DNA from: Arthrobacter pascens
Lineage (GTDB): Bacteria > Actinomycetota > Actinomycetes > Actinomycetales > Micrococcaceae
Assembly (NCBI RefSeq): GCF_017052465.1
Contig: NZ_JAFHKT010000134.1
Location: 62,001-126,000, forward strand
Length of the DNA stretch: 64,000 nt
Reading direction: 5' to 3'
Positions 1 through 9,589 of this stretch are shown here, one piece after another. The notes under the pieces are model-generated. The model was not told the DNA's origin and did not search any database. It saw nothing but the letters and a program-made list of their open reading frames with translations. A program made the translations under genes and the position numbers. Each line of letters starts with the position of its first letter. Within the stretch, counting starts at the first letter, position 1.

Positions 1-232
1 GCCGGGGGCCCGTGGCGGCCACCTGGTCAATGACTGCCACCACCTCCTGCGCCTGCTCCACTGTGGTGATGAAGGGGATGGTCCGGCGTTCCGGGTGCTG
101 GGCGGGAAACTGCGTGAGCAGGGTGTTGCCCAGCGTCTCGGCGGTAATGCCGGTGCTGTCGGAAAGGAAGAACACCGTGGGGGCGGACGTGCTGCCCGCC
201 CCCACGGTGTCCCGCCATGGGGCGTCGGGCAT
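1..232 (-). CDS. ppsR: PEP synthase regulatory protein (PSRP), N-terminal part
   Basis: This is the N-terminal part of a bifunctional serine/threonine kinase and phosphorylase of the DUF299 family, which switches PEP synthase or PPDK on and off by phosphorylating the catalytic-site threonine. The translation begins MPDAPWRD and contains VFFLSDSTGITAETLG, the typical N-terminal segment of the family. The gene runs off the left edge, so the P-loop and the rest are not seen. The ATG follows directly after the TAA stop of ppsA with no gap, which implies translational coupling in one operon. The pairing with PEP synthase supports the call. Confidence 0.88.
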   Translation of the reverse strand, partial: MPDAPWRDTVGAGSTSAPTVFFLSDSTGITAETLGNTLLTQFPAQHPERRTIPFITTVEQAQEVVAVIDQVAATGPR

Positions 233-2635
233 TTAGACCGCTGTGCGGTCGCTGGTGGCGGCCAGTCGCAGCCAGGTTTCGGTCACGGCGTCAGGGTTCA
301 GCGAAATGGAACTGATCCCCTGAGCCAGCAGCCACTCGGCAAAGTCCGGGTGGTCGCTGGGGCCTTGGCCGCAAATGCCCACGTACCGGCCTTTGGCGCG
401 GCAAGCGGAGATGGCCATCTCCAGGAGCTTGGTAACCGCAGGGTTTCGCTCATCGAAGCCTTCCGCTACCAGTGCCGAGTCACGGTCCAAGCCCAGGGTG
501 AGTTGGGTGAGATCGTTGGAACCGATGGAGAAGCCGTCAAAGTATTCCAGGAACTCATCGGCGAGCAGTGCGTTGGCGGGCAGCTCGCACATCATCACGA
601 TTTCCAGGCCGTTTTCGCCCCGGCTGAGACCTTTGGCGGCGAGTAGTTCGGTCACGCCGTAGGCCTCATCCAGGGTCCGCACGAACGGAACCATGATCTT
701 GATGTTGGTCAGGCCCATTTCGTTCCGCACGAACTTCAGGGCTTCGCACTCGAGCTCGAAAGCCTGGCGGAACGACTCCGAGAGATACCGGGACGCGCCC
801 CGGTAGCCGATCATCGGGTTTTCTTCGGACGGCTCGAAGGCCGGACCACCCAGCAGGTTGGCGTACTCGTTGGACTTAAAGTCCGAGAGCCGGATGATTA
901 CAGGCTCAGGGGCGAAGGCTGCAGCGATGGTGGAGATGCCCTCGGCCAGGCGCCGGACGTAGTAGTCCCGCGGACCGTCGTACGCGGCGGTCTTTTCACG
1001 GATCTCCCGCACCGTGTAGTCCGAGAGGCTGGCAGGGCGTTCCATCTCTCCCGCCACCGCCAGCAAGGCATTGGGGTGGATGCCGATCTGCCGGTTAATG
1101 ATGAACTCCAAGCGGGCCAGGCCCACGCCGTGGTTCGGAAGCCGGGAGAAGCTGAAGGCCTGCTCGGGGGTGCCCACGTTCATCATGATTTTGACCGGTG
1201 CCGGCGGCATGGTGTCCAGACTGGTCTCCTGCAGCGTGTAGTCGAGGATTCCCTCGTACACAAAGCCTGCCTCGCCTTCGGCGCAGGAAACGGTGACAGG
1301 TGAGCCGTCGCCAAGGACGCGGGAGGCGTTTCCGGTACCTACGACGGCGGGGATGCCAAGTTCGCGGGCGATGATCGCTGCGTGGCAGGTGCGTCCGCCA
1401 CGGTCCGTGACGATGGCGGCAGCCTTCTTCATGATCGGTTCCCAGTCCGGGTCCGTCATGTTGGCCACCAGGACGTCCCCGGCCTGGAACGAGGCCATCT
1501 GGTCGATCGAGGTGAGCACCCGCACTTGTCCTGCGCCGATTCGCTGGCCGATCGCCCGCCCCTCCACCAGGACATCCGAGCGCTCCACCAGCGTGTAGCG
1601 GGAGATGGTGCCCGAGGCCTTACGGGACTCGACCGTCTCGGGGCGGGCCTGCAGGATGTAGAGCTCCCCGTTCACACCGTCCTTGCCCCACTCGATGTCC
1701 ATGGGCCGGCCGTAGTGCGCCTCGATGGCAAGCGCGTGGCGGGCGAGTTGCTCAACTTCTGCATCGGTGAGGCTGAAGCGGCGACGGAGGTCCTGGCTCA
1801 CGGGGACGAAGTCCACGGTCTTTCCGACTTCGCGGGAGTCGGTGTAGACCATCTGGACGGCTTTTTCGCCGAGGCCGCGCTTAAGGACCGCCGGCCGTCC
1901 CGCAGTGAGGGTGGGCTTGTGGACGTAGAACTCGTCGGGGTTCACAGCGCCCTGGACCACTGCTTCGCCCAGGCCATACGACGAAGTGATGAAGACGGCG
2001 TCATCGAAGCCCGATTCGGTGTCCATTGTGAACATCACGCCGGACGCCCCAACGTCGGAGCGGACCATGCGCTGGACGCCCGCCGAAAGCGCTACATCTG
2101 AGTGCGTGAAGCCGTGGTGCACCCGGTAGGCGATGGCCCGGTCGTTGTACAGGGAGGCAAAAACGTCCTTGATGGCGAGCAGGACATTGTCCACGCCCCG
2201 AATGTTCAGGAAGGTCTCCTGCTGCCCCGCGAAGGAAGCATCCGGCAGGTCCTCGGCCGTGGCACTGGAGCGCACCGCCCAGGACACATCCCCCATGTGC
2301 TGTTCTGTCAGGCGGTCGTGGGCGGCACGGATCTGCTCCTCGAAACCGGCGGGGAACGGGGCGCTGCGGATCAGGTCACGGATCTGCTTTCCGGTCAGGG
2401 CCAGGGCGGCCACATCGCCGCTGTCCAGACCCTCAAGGATGTCCTCGATCCGGCTATCCAGGCCGGACTCGCCCAGGAAACGCCTGTAAGCGTCAGCTGT
2501 GGTGGCGAAACCGCCCGGAACCTTGACTCCGGCAGAATCGAGGTTCCGGACCATTTCTCCGAGCGATGCGTTCTTACCGCCGACCTGGTCGAGGTCGGTC
2601 AGGCCAAGGTCTGAAAACCAGAGAACGTCAGTCAT
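233..2635 (-). CDS. ppsA: phosphoenolpyruvate synthase
   Basis: Converts pyruvate plus ATP to PEP, AMP and phosphate, the gluconeogenic entry point when cells grow on amino acids or organic acids. The 800-residue product matches the usual PpsA length of about 790. It shows an N-terminal ATP-grasp-like domain starting [20 protein letters not shown], a central phosphohistidine domain with the [15 protein letters not shown] motif (His is the phospho-carrier), and a C-terminal PEP/pyruvate barrel with the [10 protein letters not shown] motif carrying the catalytic Cys. I chose the ATG at 2635 because an AAGGAG ribosome site lies about 9 bases upstream; the reading frame stays open further upstream but shows no homology there. 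ppsR follows immediately. Confidence 0.95.
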   Translation of the reverse strand: MTDVLWFSDLGLTDLDQVGGKNASLGEMVRNLDSAGVKVPGGFATTADAYRRFLGESGLDSRIEDILEGLDSGDVAALALTGKQIRDLIRSAPFPAGFEEQIRAAHDRLTEQHMGDVSWAVRSSATAEDLPDASFAGQQETFLNIRGVDNVLLAIKDVFASLYNDRAIAYRVHHGFTHSDVALSAGVQRMVRSDVGASGVMFTMDTESGFDDAVFITSSYGLGEAVVQGAVNPDEFYVHKPTLTAGRPAVLKRGLGEKAVQMVYTDSREVGKTVDFVPVSQDLRRRFSLTDAEVEQLARHALAIEAHYGRPMDIEWGKDGVNGELYILQARPETVESRKASGTISRYTLVERSDVLVEGRAIGQRIGAGQVRVLTSIDQMASFQAGDVLVANMTDPDWEPIMKKAAAIVTDRGGRTCHAAIIARELGIPAVVGTGNASRVLGDGSPVTVSCAEGEAGFVYEGILDYTLQETSLDTMPPAPVKIMMNVGTPEQAFSFSRLPNHGVGLARLEFIINRQIGIHPNALLAVAGEMERPASLSDYTVREIREKTAAYDGPRDYYVRRLAEGISTIAAAFAPEPVIIRLSDFKSNEYANLLGGPAFEPSEENPMIGYRGASRYLSESFRQAFELECEALKFVRNEMGLTNIKIMVPFVRTLDEAYGVTELLAAKGLSRGENGLEIVMMCELPANALLADEFLEYFDGFSIGSNDLTQLTLGLDRDSALVAEGFDERNPAVTKLLEMAISACRAKGRYVGICGQGPSDHPDFAEWLLAQGISSISLNPDAVTETWLRLAATSDRTAV

Positions 2636-2976
2636 GGGTGGTGCTCCTTCGGTGGGCACGCGCTGACAAGCGCTAAAAGTTGTGATGCAGGGTTTGTCGG
2701 GAGAGCACGGCAAAAGCAAGTAGATGAGACCGGCGCAACAGAATGGGAGGTAATGAAAAGTTCTAGCTCGGGGCGGGAGGCCCCGAACTATAAGAGAGGA
2801 CTTATGGGCAGGAACGGGCTAAGCCGGCTCTCGACTGCTGTTGAAGAGGTATACCAGCACAGGCAAAGGGGGATTTTTGGGACTGTCGGTCCCTGCGGAC
2901 CTTGGCATGGGCGCTGAGTTGGCGTTGGTGGGTGGACTGAGTCCGACTCACCAGGGGCCATGTCAAGGCCGACCGG
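2636..2976. other. intergenic spacer between ppsA and the IlvD-type gene
   Basis: No convincing gene is seen. The left end holds the ppsA ribosome site (AAGGAG). A weak imperfect hairpin around 2926-2953 (TGGTG/CACCA arms) could end the minus-strand dehydratase transcript. No promoter stood out by eye. Confidence 0.4.
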
Positions 2977-4737
2977 TCAGTACGGGCGGCGAAGCATTGG
3001 AGGCGCACCGGATGAGCCGCGGAGGAAATCGAAGTCGAAGCCTTCGTCTGCCTGGAGCACGTGGTCGATGTAGAGCCGGCGGAAACCGCGCTGGGTTGTG
3101 TCCTTCGGCGGGCTCCATTCGCGGCGCCGTTGTTCTAGCTCGTCCTCACTTACTTCTACGTCGAGCCGGCGGTTCGCAACGTCGAGATGGATGACGTCCC
3201 CGTCGCGGATCAGCGCTAACGGGCCGCCTGCTGCTGCTTCAGGGGTAACTTGGAGCACTACCGTGCCGAACGCAGTACCGCTCATCCTCCCGTCTGAGAT
3301 GCGGATGATGTCGGTAATGCCTTGTTCGAGCAGCTTTCGTGGGATCTTGATGTTGCCGAGCTCCGGTGCGCCCGGGTATGATGTTGGGCCGATGCCCCGC
3401 AGCACGAGGACGGAGTCAGCGTCGACTTCGAGGTCGTCGCTGTCCAATCGGGCATCCAGGTCTTCGATTGACTCGAAGACGACTGCCTTTCCTCGGTGGT
3501 CGAGCAGGCGGGGATCTGCTGCAGTCGCTTTGATGATCGCGCCTCGGGGCGCGAGGCTGCCGCGCAGGACTGCAAGTGCTGGCACGGTACTGAATGGCTT
3601 GTCCGGTGTTGTGATGATTTTGGGGTCCCAGATGCGTGCAGACGCGATTTCGTCGCCGATGGTCTTGCCGGATACCGTGAGGGCGCTCGTGTCGAGGAGT
3701 TCGGCCATTCCGTTCATCAGCGCGGCTTGTCCGCCGGCATTGTAGAAGTCTTCCATGAGGTACTCGCCCGATGGCTTGACGTTCGCGAGCAGAGGCACGT
3801 CCCTGCTGTACTTCTCCATGTCGTCGATGGTGAAAGGCACGCCCAGACGGCCGGCGATTGCGACCAGGTGGGCAGTTGTATTGGTGCCCCCGCCCATCGC
3901 GGCATTCGTCCGAGCGCCGTTGTAGAACGCGGCGGGCGTGAGTATGTCGGCAATGCCTATTTGGTCGCGGACGAGATCGACAATCCGTCGTCCCGTGCGC
4001 TGGGCAGCAGCCTTCTTGCGGGCATCCACAGCGGGAATATTGGCCGTTCCCATGAGTGAAAGGCCCATGGCTTCGAGCACGGCGCCCATTGTGCAGGCAG
4101 TGCCCATAGTGTTGCAGGTGCCGACGCTTCTGGAGATACCGTACTCAGCCTGATCAAGGTCCGACGCGTCGAGATCACCCATCCGCGCTTGATCGTTGAG
4201 GCGGTAGACATCCGTACCCGATGCAAGTGTCTGCGCACGCCAGTTGCCACTGAGCATCGGGCCGGCGTGGATCATCATGGTGGGCAGGCCGGTGCTGGCT
4301 GCTCCCATAACGTAGGCGGGAGCCGTGTTGTCGCATCCGGTCAGCAGGATCAGTCCGTCTATCGGGTTGCTCCGCGCGAGCTCCTCCAGTTCCATACTCA
4401 TCAGGTTGCGGTACATCATGCCGCTGGGCCGCATGATGGAGTCGCCAATAGACATGGTGGGGAAGACTAGAGGGAAACCGCCTGCTTCCAAGACGCCGCG
4501 TACTGCCCACTCGGCCAGTTCAGTGAGCCCGGAGTTGCAGGGAACCAGGTCGGATGCTGAGTTGGCGATGCCTATGACAGGGCGTCCATCGAACATCTCC
4601 CCCAGGTGCCCACCGGCCTTGAGGTTCGCCCTGTGGTTGAAGCCGGCAGTCCCGTTGCCTGCGAACCACACGCGGCTGCGCAGTCCGCAATCGTCGCAGG
4701 CGTTCGTAACCTCTTGTGGGTTCGAATTCTCCTTCAT
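2977..4737 (-). CDS. IlvD/Edd-family sugar-acid (or dihydroxy-acid) dehydratase
   Basis: Fe-S dependent dehydratase of the IlvD/Edd superfamily, 586 residues. The three cysteine motifs that bind the cluster are present: SDLVPCNSG near the N terminus, LTGCDNTAP, and VGTCNTMGTACTMG. The C-terminal swivel domain carries SDGRMSGTAFGTVVLQVTPE. Length and context favour a pentonate or hexonate dehydratase (arabonate/xylonate type) over biosynthetic IlvD, because the gene sits 7 bases downstream of a GntR regulator and opposite an aldehyde dehydrogenase, with no other branched-chain genes nearby. The substrate cannot be read from sequence alone. A dehydratase giving a 2-keto-3-deoxy acid, a DapA-family lyase and a semialdehyde dehydrogenase would make a pentonate route to 2-oxoglutarate; all three classes occur in this window, but the link is inference. 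Confidence 0.85.
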   Translation of the reverse strand: MKENSNPQEVTNACDDCGLRSRVWFAGNGTAGFNHRANLKAGGHLGEMFDGRPVIGIANSASDLVPCNSGLTELAEWAVRGVLEAGGFPLVFPTMSIGDSIMRPSGMMYRNLMSMELEELARSNPIDGLILLTGCDNTAPAYVMGAASTGLPTMMIHAGPMLSGNWRAQTLASGTDVYRLNDQARMGDLDASDLDQAEYGISRSVGTCNTMGTACTMGAVLEAMGLSLMGTANIPAVDARKKAAAQRTGRRIVDLVRDQIGIADILTPAAFYNGARTNAAMGGGTNTTAHLVAIAGRLGVPFTIDDMEKYSRDVPLLANVKPSGEYLMEDFYNAGGQAALMNGMAELLDTSALTVSGKTIGDEIASARIWDPKIITTPDKPFSTVPALAVLRGSLAPRGAIIKATAADPRLLDHRGKAVVFESIEDLDARLDSDDLEVDADSVLVLRGIGPTSYPGAPELGNIKIPRKLLEQGITDIIRISDGRMSGTAFGTVVLQVTPEAAAGGPLALIRDGDVIHLDVANRRLDVEVSEDELEQRRREWSPPKDTTQRGFRRLYIDHVLQADEGFDFDFLRGSSGAPPMLRRPY

Positions 4738-4744
4738 AGCGAAA

Positions 4745-5500
4745 TCATCCTATTCCCATGGTTTTCTTAGGCGTCGTTGCCGTGTTCTGTTTGTCGTGCA
4801 CGAGCACGACTTCCTCTGCGCTCTCGATCACATGCCGGCGTATCTCTTCTACGATGCCGGCTTCGTCACCGTCTTCGATGACCTCCACCAATCGGGTATG
4901 AAGTTCTTTGTCCCGGTAAGGATCATGCCTGGCGGCATAGTCCGTCATGATGGCCATCTGAATCCGCGCTGCGATCAGCGGCCAGATGCGCGCAAGCAAC
5001 GGGCTGTCCGACGCCTCGTACATAACGCGATGGAATTCGAGATGCGCCAGATCGGCCTCGACTTCGTCACCGGTTTCCAGGGCAACGATGTGATGCTGCA
5101 GGGCTTGGCGCAATGCCGCCAGTCCGTGCCCGTTGTCCTGCTTGGCGATGCGGATCGCGGCTCGGGATTCGAGTGCGAACCGGGTTTCGGCGACGTCGAG
5201 AATCTCCTCGTGACTGAATTCAGCCACGCTCACGCCTTTGTAAGGGATCTGAAGGAGGATGCCCTCGTGGATGAGCTTGCCCATCGCGTCACGCAGGGTT
5301 GGGCGGGTGACGTTCAGCGCGGCGCACAGTTCGACTTCCTTGAGTCGCTGTCCCGGCACGAGATCCCCTCGCAGGAACGCGCGCCTGAGCAGTTCCGTGG
5401 TCTCGTTGCATCGGGTGGTCGTCTGAACCGCAGGGAGGTTGAGCGTTCCGGTATCTGGATCCAGCGTCCCCGTTGGGCGGCCCGGACGAGCACTTGTCAT
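4745..5500 (-). CDS. GntR-family transcriptional regulator (FadR/FCD type)
   Basis: 251-residue regulator with an N-terminal winged helix (LLRRAFLRGDLVPGQRLKEV, then LNVTRPTLRDAMGKLIHEG) and an all-helical FCD ligand domain with the expected acidic and histidine residues (HLEFHRVMYEAS, TRLVEVIEDGDEAG, RRHV). The ATG at 5498-5500 is preferred: the open frame upstream of it is promoter DNA. It heads a two-gene minus-strand unit with the dehydratase and faces the aldehyde dehydrogenase at 6043. A perfect palindrome lies 184 bases upstream of its start. It is clearly similar to the regulator at 9908, with shared stretches such as LVPGQRxKEV and LIHEGxLxxxPYKGV, so the two are paralogs. Confidence 0.92.
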   Translation of the reverse strand: MTSARPGRPTGTLDPDTGTLNLPAVQTTTRCNETTELLRRAFLRGDLVPGQRLKEVELCAALNVTRPTLRDAMGKLIHEGILLQIPYKGVSVAEFSHEEILDVAETRFALESRAAIRIAKQDNGHGLAALRQALQHHIVALETGDEVEADLAHLEFHRVMYEASDSPLLARIWPLIAARIQMAIMTDYAARHDPYRDKELHTRLVEVIEDGDEAGIVEEIRRHVIESAEEVVLVHDKQNTATTPKKTMGIG

Positions 5501-5683
5501 CTTTCCCAACCTTTCTCGAGGACAACAGAACGCGATTGCATGTGATACCGGCGCTCCAGGCAACAGGACCGCCGAAAGCAGCACCGTCCAATCGCGGGAT
5601 TGTATATTGACTGACAATCGCCAATAGCAGATTATGACAGTGCGAGCGATGGCGTCAACGGCTTGCGGACACTTTCTACCATT

Positions 5684-5709
5684 ATTGCTGATTGACGACA
5701 ATCAGCAAT
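5684..5709. promoter_or_regulatory. palindromic operator, probable GntR site
   Basis: Perfect 11-base inverted repeat, ATTGCTGATTG and CAATCAGCAAT, separated by ACGA. The inner part, ATTG-N4-CAAT, resembles operators of FCD-type GntR proteins. It overlaps the -35 box of the forward promoter described next. A weaker copy (ATTG-N5-CAAT) lies at 5606-5618, nearer the GntR gene. The same palindrome recurs at 20407-20430. Confidence 0.75.
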
Positions 5710-5720
5710 ATCGCTAAGCT
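5692..5720 (+). promoter_or_regulatory. probable promoter of the aldehyde dehydrogenase
   Basis: A -35 box TTGACG (5692-5697), 17-base spacer and -10-like TAAGCT (5715-5720) read towards the dehydrogenase at 6043. The -35 box lies inside the palindrome, so a bound repressor would block it. The resulting leader would be about 315 bases, which is long. Confidence 0.5.
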
Positions 5721-5951
5721 GATGCCAAGACGTGGACAGATAGGGGTATCCCTCATGAGCAGATGCTGACGGTGCAGCTCAAGAAGCGTTCAAAGGCGGA
5801 GGTCGAGTTATGCGGTTCAAGCCTCAATGCGTTTGCGCTTCTAGGCCCGAGGGCTGGCAGGCTCGAGGGGCATGCGGGAGGAAGGCGTCCTTGCCGGGTG
5901 CTGACCTCTATGAAGAAGCTGCACTGAAACTACATCCACACTGCCGACGTG

Positions 5952-5972
5952 CGACCCTCCAGGGGTCGTTTT
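5952..5972 (+). promoter_or_regulatory. possible attenuator hairpin in the dehydrogenase leader
   Basis: CGACCC (5952-5957) and GGGTCG (5963-5968) form a six-pair stem with a five-base loop, followed directly by TTTT. It lies 70 bases before the ATG at 6043. The stem is short, so it may be only a weak pause site. The rest of the 5721-6042 leader shows no gene or RNA family that I recognise. Confidence 0.3.
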
Positions 5973-6042
5973 CCAATCGCCATACACGCTGCTGTTGAAA
6001 AGCAGTGACCTCCTACATCACACCAATAGCAGAAGGAGCACC

Positions 6043-7419
6043 ATGTCTGTGTACCACGTTCAGAACCCGGCAACGGGCGAAGTCGTCGAGACGTTCGAGA
6101 CCGCCACCGATGGCCAGATCGAGCAGGCCCTCAAGAATGCCGACGCCGCTTACCGGGAGTGGCGCAACAGGAGCATCCAAGACCGTGCAGCCATCGTCCG
6201 TCGAGTCGCCGAAATTTTTGAAGAGCGTAAGGACGAGCTGGCGAAGATCGTCGCGCAGGAAATGGGCAAGCCTTTGTCGGAGGGAGTCGAGGAGATTGAG
6301 TTCGCGACTTCAATCATCAGCTACTACGGGGTTCACGGCCCGAGCCTTGCCGTCGATCAGGAAATTCCGAGCACGATTCCAGGCAAAGCAATCGTTGAAA
6401 ACCGACCCGTAGGCGTGCTGCTGGGCGTAATGCCTTGGAACTTCCCCTATTACCAGGTTGCCCGCTTTGCTGCCCCTAACCTTGTGCTCGGTAACACCAT
6501 TTTGCTCAAGCACGCGGAAATCTGCCCCCGCTCGGCCTTGGTAATGCAAGAAATCATGGAAGAGGCCGGGGTCCCTGTCGGCGCTTACACGAACCTCTTT
6601 GCATCACATGATCAGATTGCGGATATCATTGCTGATCCCCGCGTGCAGGGCGTCTCGCTTACCGGATCCGAACGCGCAGGTGCCATCATTGGCGAGCACG
6701 CAGGTCGACACCTCAAGAAGGCCGTACTTGAACTCGGTGGCACGGATCCGATGATTGTCCTTGACTCCGACGACGTGGCCGCGGTCGCCGCTGAAGCATG
6801 GAATTTCCGGGTCTACAACGCAGGCCAGGTGTGCAATGCCAACAAGCGCATCATCGTCATGGACGACATCTACGACGAGTTTGTCGCCGAACTCAAGAAG
6901 CTCGCGGACGGGCTTGTGCCGGGAGACCCGCTGAACATGCCGGAACAATCTTACGGCCCCCTCTCCAGCCGGGCTGCCGCCGAACAAGTGAATGAGCAAG
7001 TGCAGCGCGCAGTGGCCGACGGCGCAACTCTTGAGATCGGAGGCGAGCTCGTTGAAGGGCAGAGCGCCTACTTCTCCCCGGCAGTCCTTACAGGAGTGAA
7101 GCGTGAGTCGGCGTCCTTCCGTGAAGAAATTTTTGGTCCTGTCGCCACTGTCTTCAAGGTGTCCAGTGACGAAGAAGCGCTGGAGCTCGCGAACGACTGC
7201 GATTTCGGTCTCGGCGGTTCGGTATTCTCCCGTGACGACGCGCGTGCAGCCAAAATCGCGTCGCAGCTCGAGGTGGGAATGACGCACGTCAACATCATCG
7301 CCGCCGAGGCCGCGGAGCTCCCCTTCGGCGGAGTGAAGCGCTCCGGCTTTGGCCGTGAAATGGGCCCCCTGGGAATGGGCGAATTTGTTAATAAGCGCTT
7401 CTACTTCAAGGCCCAGTAA
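6043..7419 (+). CDS. NAD(P)-dependent aldehyde dehydrogenase, succinate-semialdehyde dehydrogenase (GabD1) type
   Basis: 458-residue dehydrogenase, the length of the short GabD1-like class. Catalytic Cys264 lies in YNAGQVCNANKR and general base Glu230 in LELGGTDP; the cofactor-binding segment reads GVMPWNFPYYQV then LLKHAE, the latter typical of this subgroup, where most relatives have KPSE. The ATG at 6043 follows an AGAAGGAG ribosome site. It is divergent from the GntR-dehydratase pair and shares their palindromic operator. A role in oxidising succinate or 2-oxoglutarate semialdehyde fits the context, but the true aldehyde is not settled by sequence. Confidence 0.9.
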   Translation: MSVYHVQNPATGEVVETFETATDGQIEQALKNADAAYREWRNRSIQDRAAIVRRVAEIFEERKDELAKIVAQEMGKPLSEGVEEIEFATSIISYYGVHGPSLAVDQEIPSTIPGKAIVENRPVGVLLGVMPWNFPYYQVARFAAPNLVLGNTILLKHAEICPRSALVMQEIMEEAGVPVGAYTNLFASHDQIADIIADPRVQGVSLTGSERAGAIIGEHAGRHLKKAVLELGGTDPMIVLDSDDVAAVAAEAWNFRVYNAGQVCNANKRIIVMDDIYDEFVAELKKLADGLVPGDPLNMPEQSYGPLSSRAAAEQVNEQVQRAVADGATLEIGGELVEGQSAYFSPAVLTGVKRESASFREEIFGPVATVFKVSSDEEALELANDCDFGLGGSVFSRDDARAAKIASQLEVGMTHVNIIAAEAAELPFGGVKRSGFGREMGPLGMGEFVNKRFYFKAQ

Positions 7420-7460
7420 GGGGCATATTTCCCATCCGCGTTGGAAAAGTTCCTGAGGTT

Positions 7461-7502
7461 AGACGTTGTGACCCCCAAGCAGTCTCGGGGGTCACAACGT
7501 CT
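7461..7502. terminator. strong hairpin after the aldehyde dehydrogenase
   Basis: A perfect 16-base stem (AGACGTTGTGACCCCC and its complement) with a 10-base loop. No T-run follows on the plus strand, so it may act as a weak or factor-assisted terminator, or protect the 3' end. Confidence 0.6.
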
Positions 7503-7640
7503 CGTCGTATCTGGCGGTTGAAGCTGGCCTCAACCGAGACGGCCGCAAGAAAACCCCGGATCTCCAGCCTTTACGCCGGGATCGCGTTCGTCCACATGCT
7601 TCCACCATGGTCCCATCGTTTGTAATGTTGTCGGGCAATC

Positions 7641-8133
7641 ATGATCGACGAGACGGACGGTGGCACGTTGCAGGAAGCTAATCTTCTTCTCGGAGGCGCT
7701 CCGGGTCTCTTCCCCGCATCGGTCTCCAGACGGGACGCCATCATGAACGAAATTCGCCGCGGCATCGTTGCCGGGTCCATGCGGCCGGGCGACACGCTGA
7801 CGGAGGCCAAGCTCTCCATAATGCTCAGTGTTAGGAGACCAGACCATTCCTAAGGCTCTGACGCAACTGGGTCAGGAGGGCTTGTTAATCCAGGAGCTGG
7901 CGGCCTGATGGTGGGCAAGGCAATGGTCAAGTGGGCTTTGATCGCCGGGCCTCAGCCCGCGATACGGCAGAGCCAATCCCGAGCGGGCCAACGACGCACA
8001 TCTGTGTGTTGTCCTGGCCCTGAGGACCGGCGATAGAATCGCCATTGAAAGGGCATTGAGGGCCCATACTATCGATAGCGTTGAGCAGTTGATTTCTCTG
8101 CTTAGTGTCCCGAAAAAAGGGCATGACGTCTGA
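7641..8133 (+). pseudogene. decayed GntR/FCD regulator
   Basis: The first frame from 7641 encodes a normal GntR winged-helix start (IMNEIRRGIVAGSMRPGDTL, then EAKLSIMLSV) and stops after RRPDHS. A shift of one base at about 7838-7845 restores the family sequence TIPKALTQLGQEGLLIQEL, which then stops at 7907-7909. Further downstream another frame gives ANDAHLCVVLALRTGDRIA and RALRAHTIDSVEQLI up to a stop at 8131-8133, which is the last helix pair of an FCD domain. Most of the FCD domain between these pieces is missing. The gene therefore has a frameshift plus an internal deletion. Confidence 0.75.
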
Positions 8134-8234
8134 CAACTAGAGCCTGATGCGGAAACTTGCCCGACAGCCCGAAACCTTTGATGTTTCGCCCAGCGCGCAG
8201 GATGGTTGCCGACATTACTTTGCCAGCATGGAAG

Positions 8235-9575
8235 CTACATGTTGACGTTGGGGAGCGTTGGCTTCTTTTCGGGGAAAAGGTTTCCGAGGTAGTCGAAGAA
8301 CCCAGGAAATGTCTTCCCCACACATTGTGGGTCATCCAGGGTGATTCCCTCGGAACGAAGACCAAGGATCGAGAAAGCCATAGCGATTCTGTGGTCCCGG
8401 TGGCAGTTTATTCTTCCCTCACGTGGGTTAGAAGGATGGATCCGCATCCAGTCCTTCCCGCTCTCGGTTCGCACGCCAAGCATCTGCAGGTTGGTGTTCA
8501 TAGCCTCGATACGGTCGGATTCCTTCAGCCGGGCATGCCCGATGTTCGTAATGGTGATGGGTCCGTCAGCCAGCGGTGCGATTGCAGCCAGTGTCATGAA
8601 GGTGTCCGAAATTTCGCCCATATCGACCTCAAGGTCCCCGCGCAGCTTGTCCGGCCCCGCGATCGTGACTGAGTTTGCTGTCCACTCGACCACTGCGCCC
8701 AGCCGCCCCAGCACGTTGAAGAACGACGTGTCACCCTGGAGGCTTTCAGTACCAAGCCCCAGGAACTCGAAACGCCGTCCTGAAACGGCTGAAGCAGCGG
8801 CAAAATAAGAAGCGGTTGATGCGTCCGGCTCTATGACGTAGCGGCGGGCCATGTAGCGTCCGGGCGCGACGGCAACAGTGTCCGAATCCGTCGCCGTTTC
8901 AACGCCAAAGTCCCGCATCATCTGGAAAGTCATTGCGAGATAGGGCTGGCTGACGGGATTGGGTATCCGGATCCGCAATCCCTGCTGCGCGTACGGCGCG
9001 GCCATGACCAAACCGGAAGCGAACTGGCTACTCTGATGAGCCTCGATTTCATATTCGCCGCCGGCAAGGCCGGTGGCCTCGATTGTGAGTGGCAACCGGT
9101 CTGAGGAAACGCGAGCTCCAAGATGCCGGATCCCGTCCACGACAGGTCCAAGCGGACGCCGGCGCAGCTGATCGGTTCCGTCAATGGTGAATGTACCGCG
9201 CCCCGCCGCCACGAAGGGTGGAACGAAGCGGGCAACGGTGCCGGCGTCTTCACACCATATGTTCGCATCAGTCTGCGGTGCCTGCCCCAGGCCATGAACG
9301 ATCCAGTCGTCACCGTCCACGGAGATCCTGGCGCCGAGCGCCTCAACTGCCGCTCTAAAGGCCAATGTATCGGCGCTCTCCAGCGGCTTGACAAGGACTG
9401 AGGTTCCTTCGGCAGCAGCAGCCAGAAGCAGGGCCCGATTTGTGATGCTCTTAGAGCCCGGGATCACGAGTCGATCAGTTTCCAAAGCGATCCTTTCGAG
9501 CGAAGCTCCAAAAGAGTTTACGTGATTCGTCCGGCTCAACTTGCACCCGTGAAGGGGCTGCCGCAAAGGTGACAC
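8235..9575 (-). CDS. aroA: 3-phosphoshikimate 1-carboxyvinyltransferase (EPSP synthase)
   Basis: Transfers the enolpyruvyl group of PEP to shikimate 3-phosphate, the sixth step of the shikimate pathway and the target of glyphosate. Substrate-binding and catalytic motifs are intact: PGSKSITNRALLLAA, EDAGTVARFVPPF (the glycine loop near the PEP site), SDTFMTLA with the catalytic Asp, LKESDRIEAM, NCHRDHRIAMAFS and CVGKTFPGFF. The start is uncertain. A GTG at 9575 gives 446 residues. A TTG at 9485, preceded by GAAAGGA, gives 416 residues beginning METDRLVIPGSK. It is the last gene of a minus-strand run that also holds a DapA-family lyase, a GntR regulator and an amino-acid ABC transporter, an unusual setting for aroA. 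It may be a second copy. Confidence 0.88.
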   Translation of the reverse strand: MSPLRQPLHGCKLSRTNHVNSFGASLERIALETDRLVIPGSKSITNRALLLAAAAEGTSVLVKPLESADTLAFRAAVEALGARISVDGDDWIVHGLGQAPQTDANIWCEDAGTVARFVPPFVAAGRGTFTIDGTDQLRRRPLGPVVDGIRHLGARVSSDRLPLTIEATGLAGGEYEIEAHQSSQFASGLVMAAPYAQQGLRIRIPNPVSQPYLAMTFQMMRDFGVETATDSDTVAVAPGRYMARRYVIEPDASTASYFAAASAVSGRRFEFLGLGTESLQGDTSFFNVLGRLGAVVEWTANSVTIAGPDKLRGDLEVDMGEISDTFMTLAAIAPLADGPITITNIGHARLKESDRIEAMNTNLQMLGVRTESGKDWMRIHPSNPREGRINCHRDHRIAMAFSILGLRSEGITLDDPQCVGKTFPGFFDYLGNLFPEKKPTLPNVNM

Positions 9576-9589
9576 GTGGCAATTGCGGA

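Noticed and set aside
12..646. Open frames on the plus strand over the ppsR-ppsA region
   Set aside because: They are antisense to clear ppsR and ppsA coding sequence and show arginine/glycine-rich, low-complexity translations without motifs.
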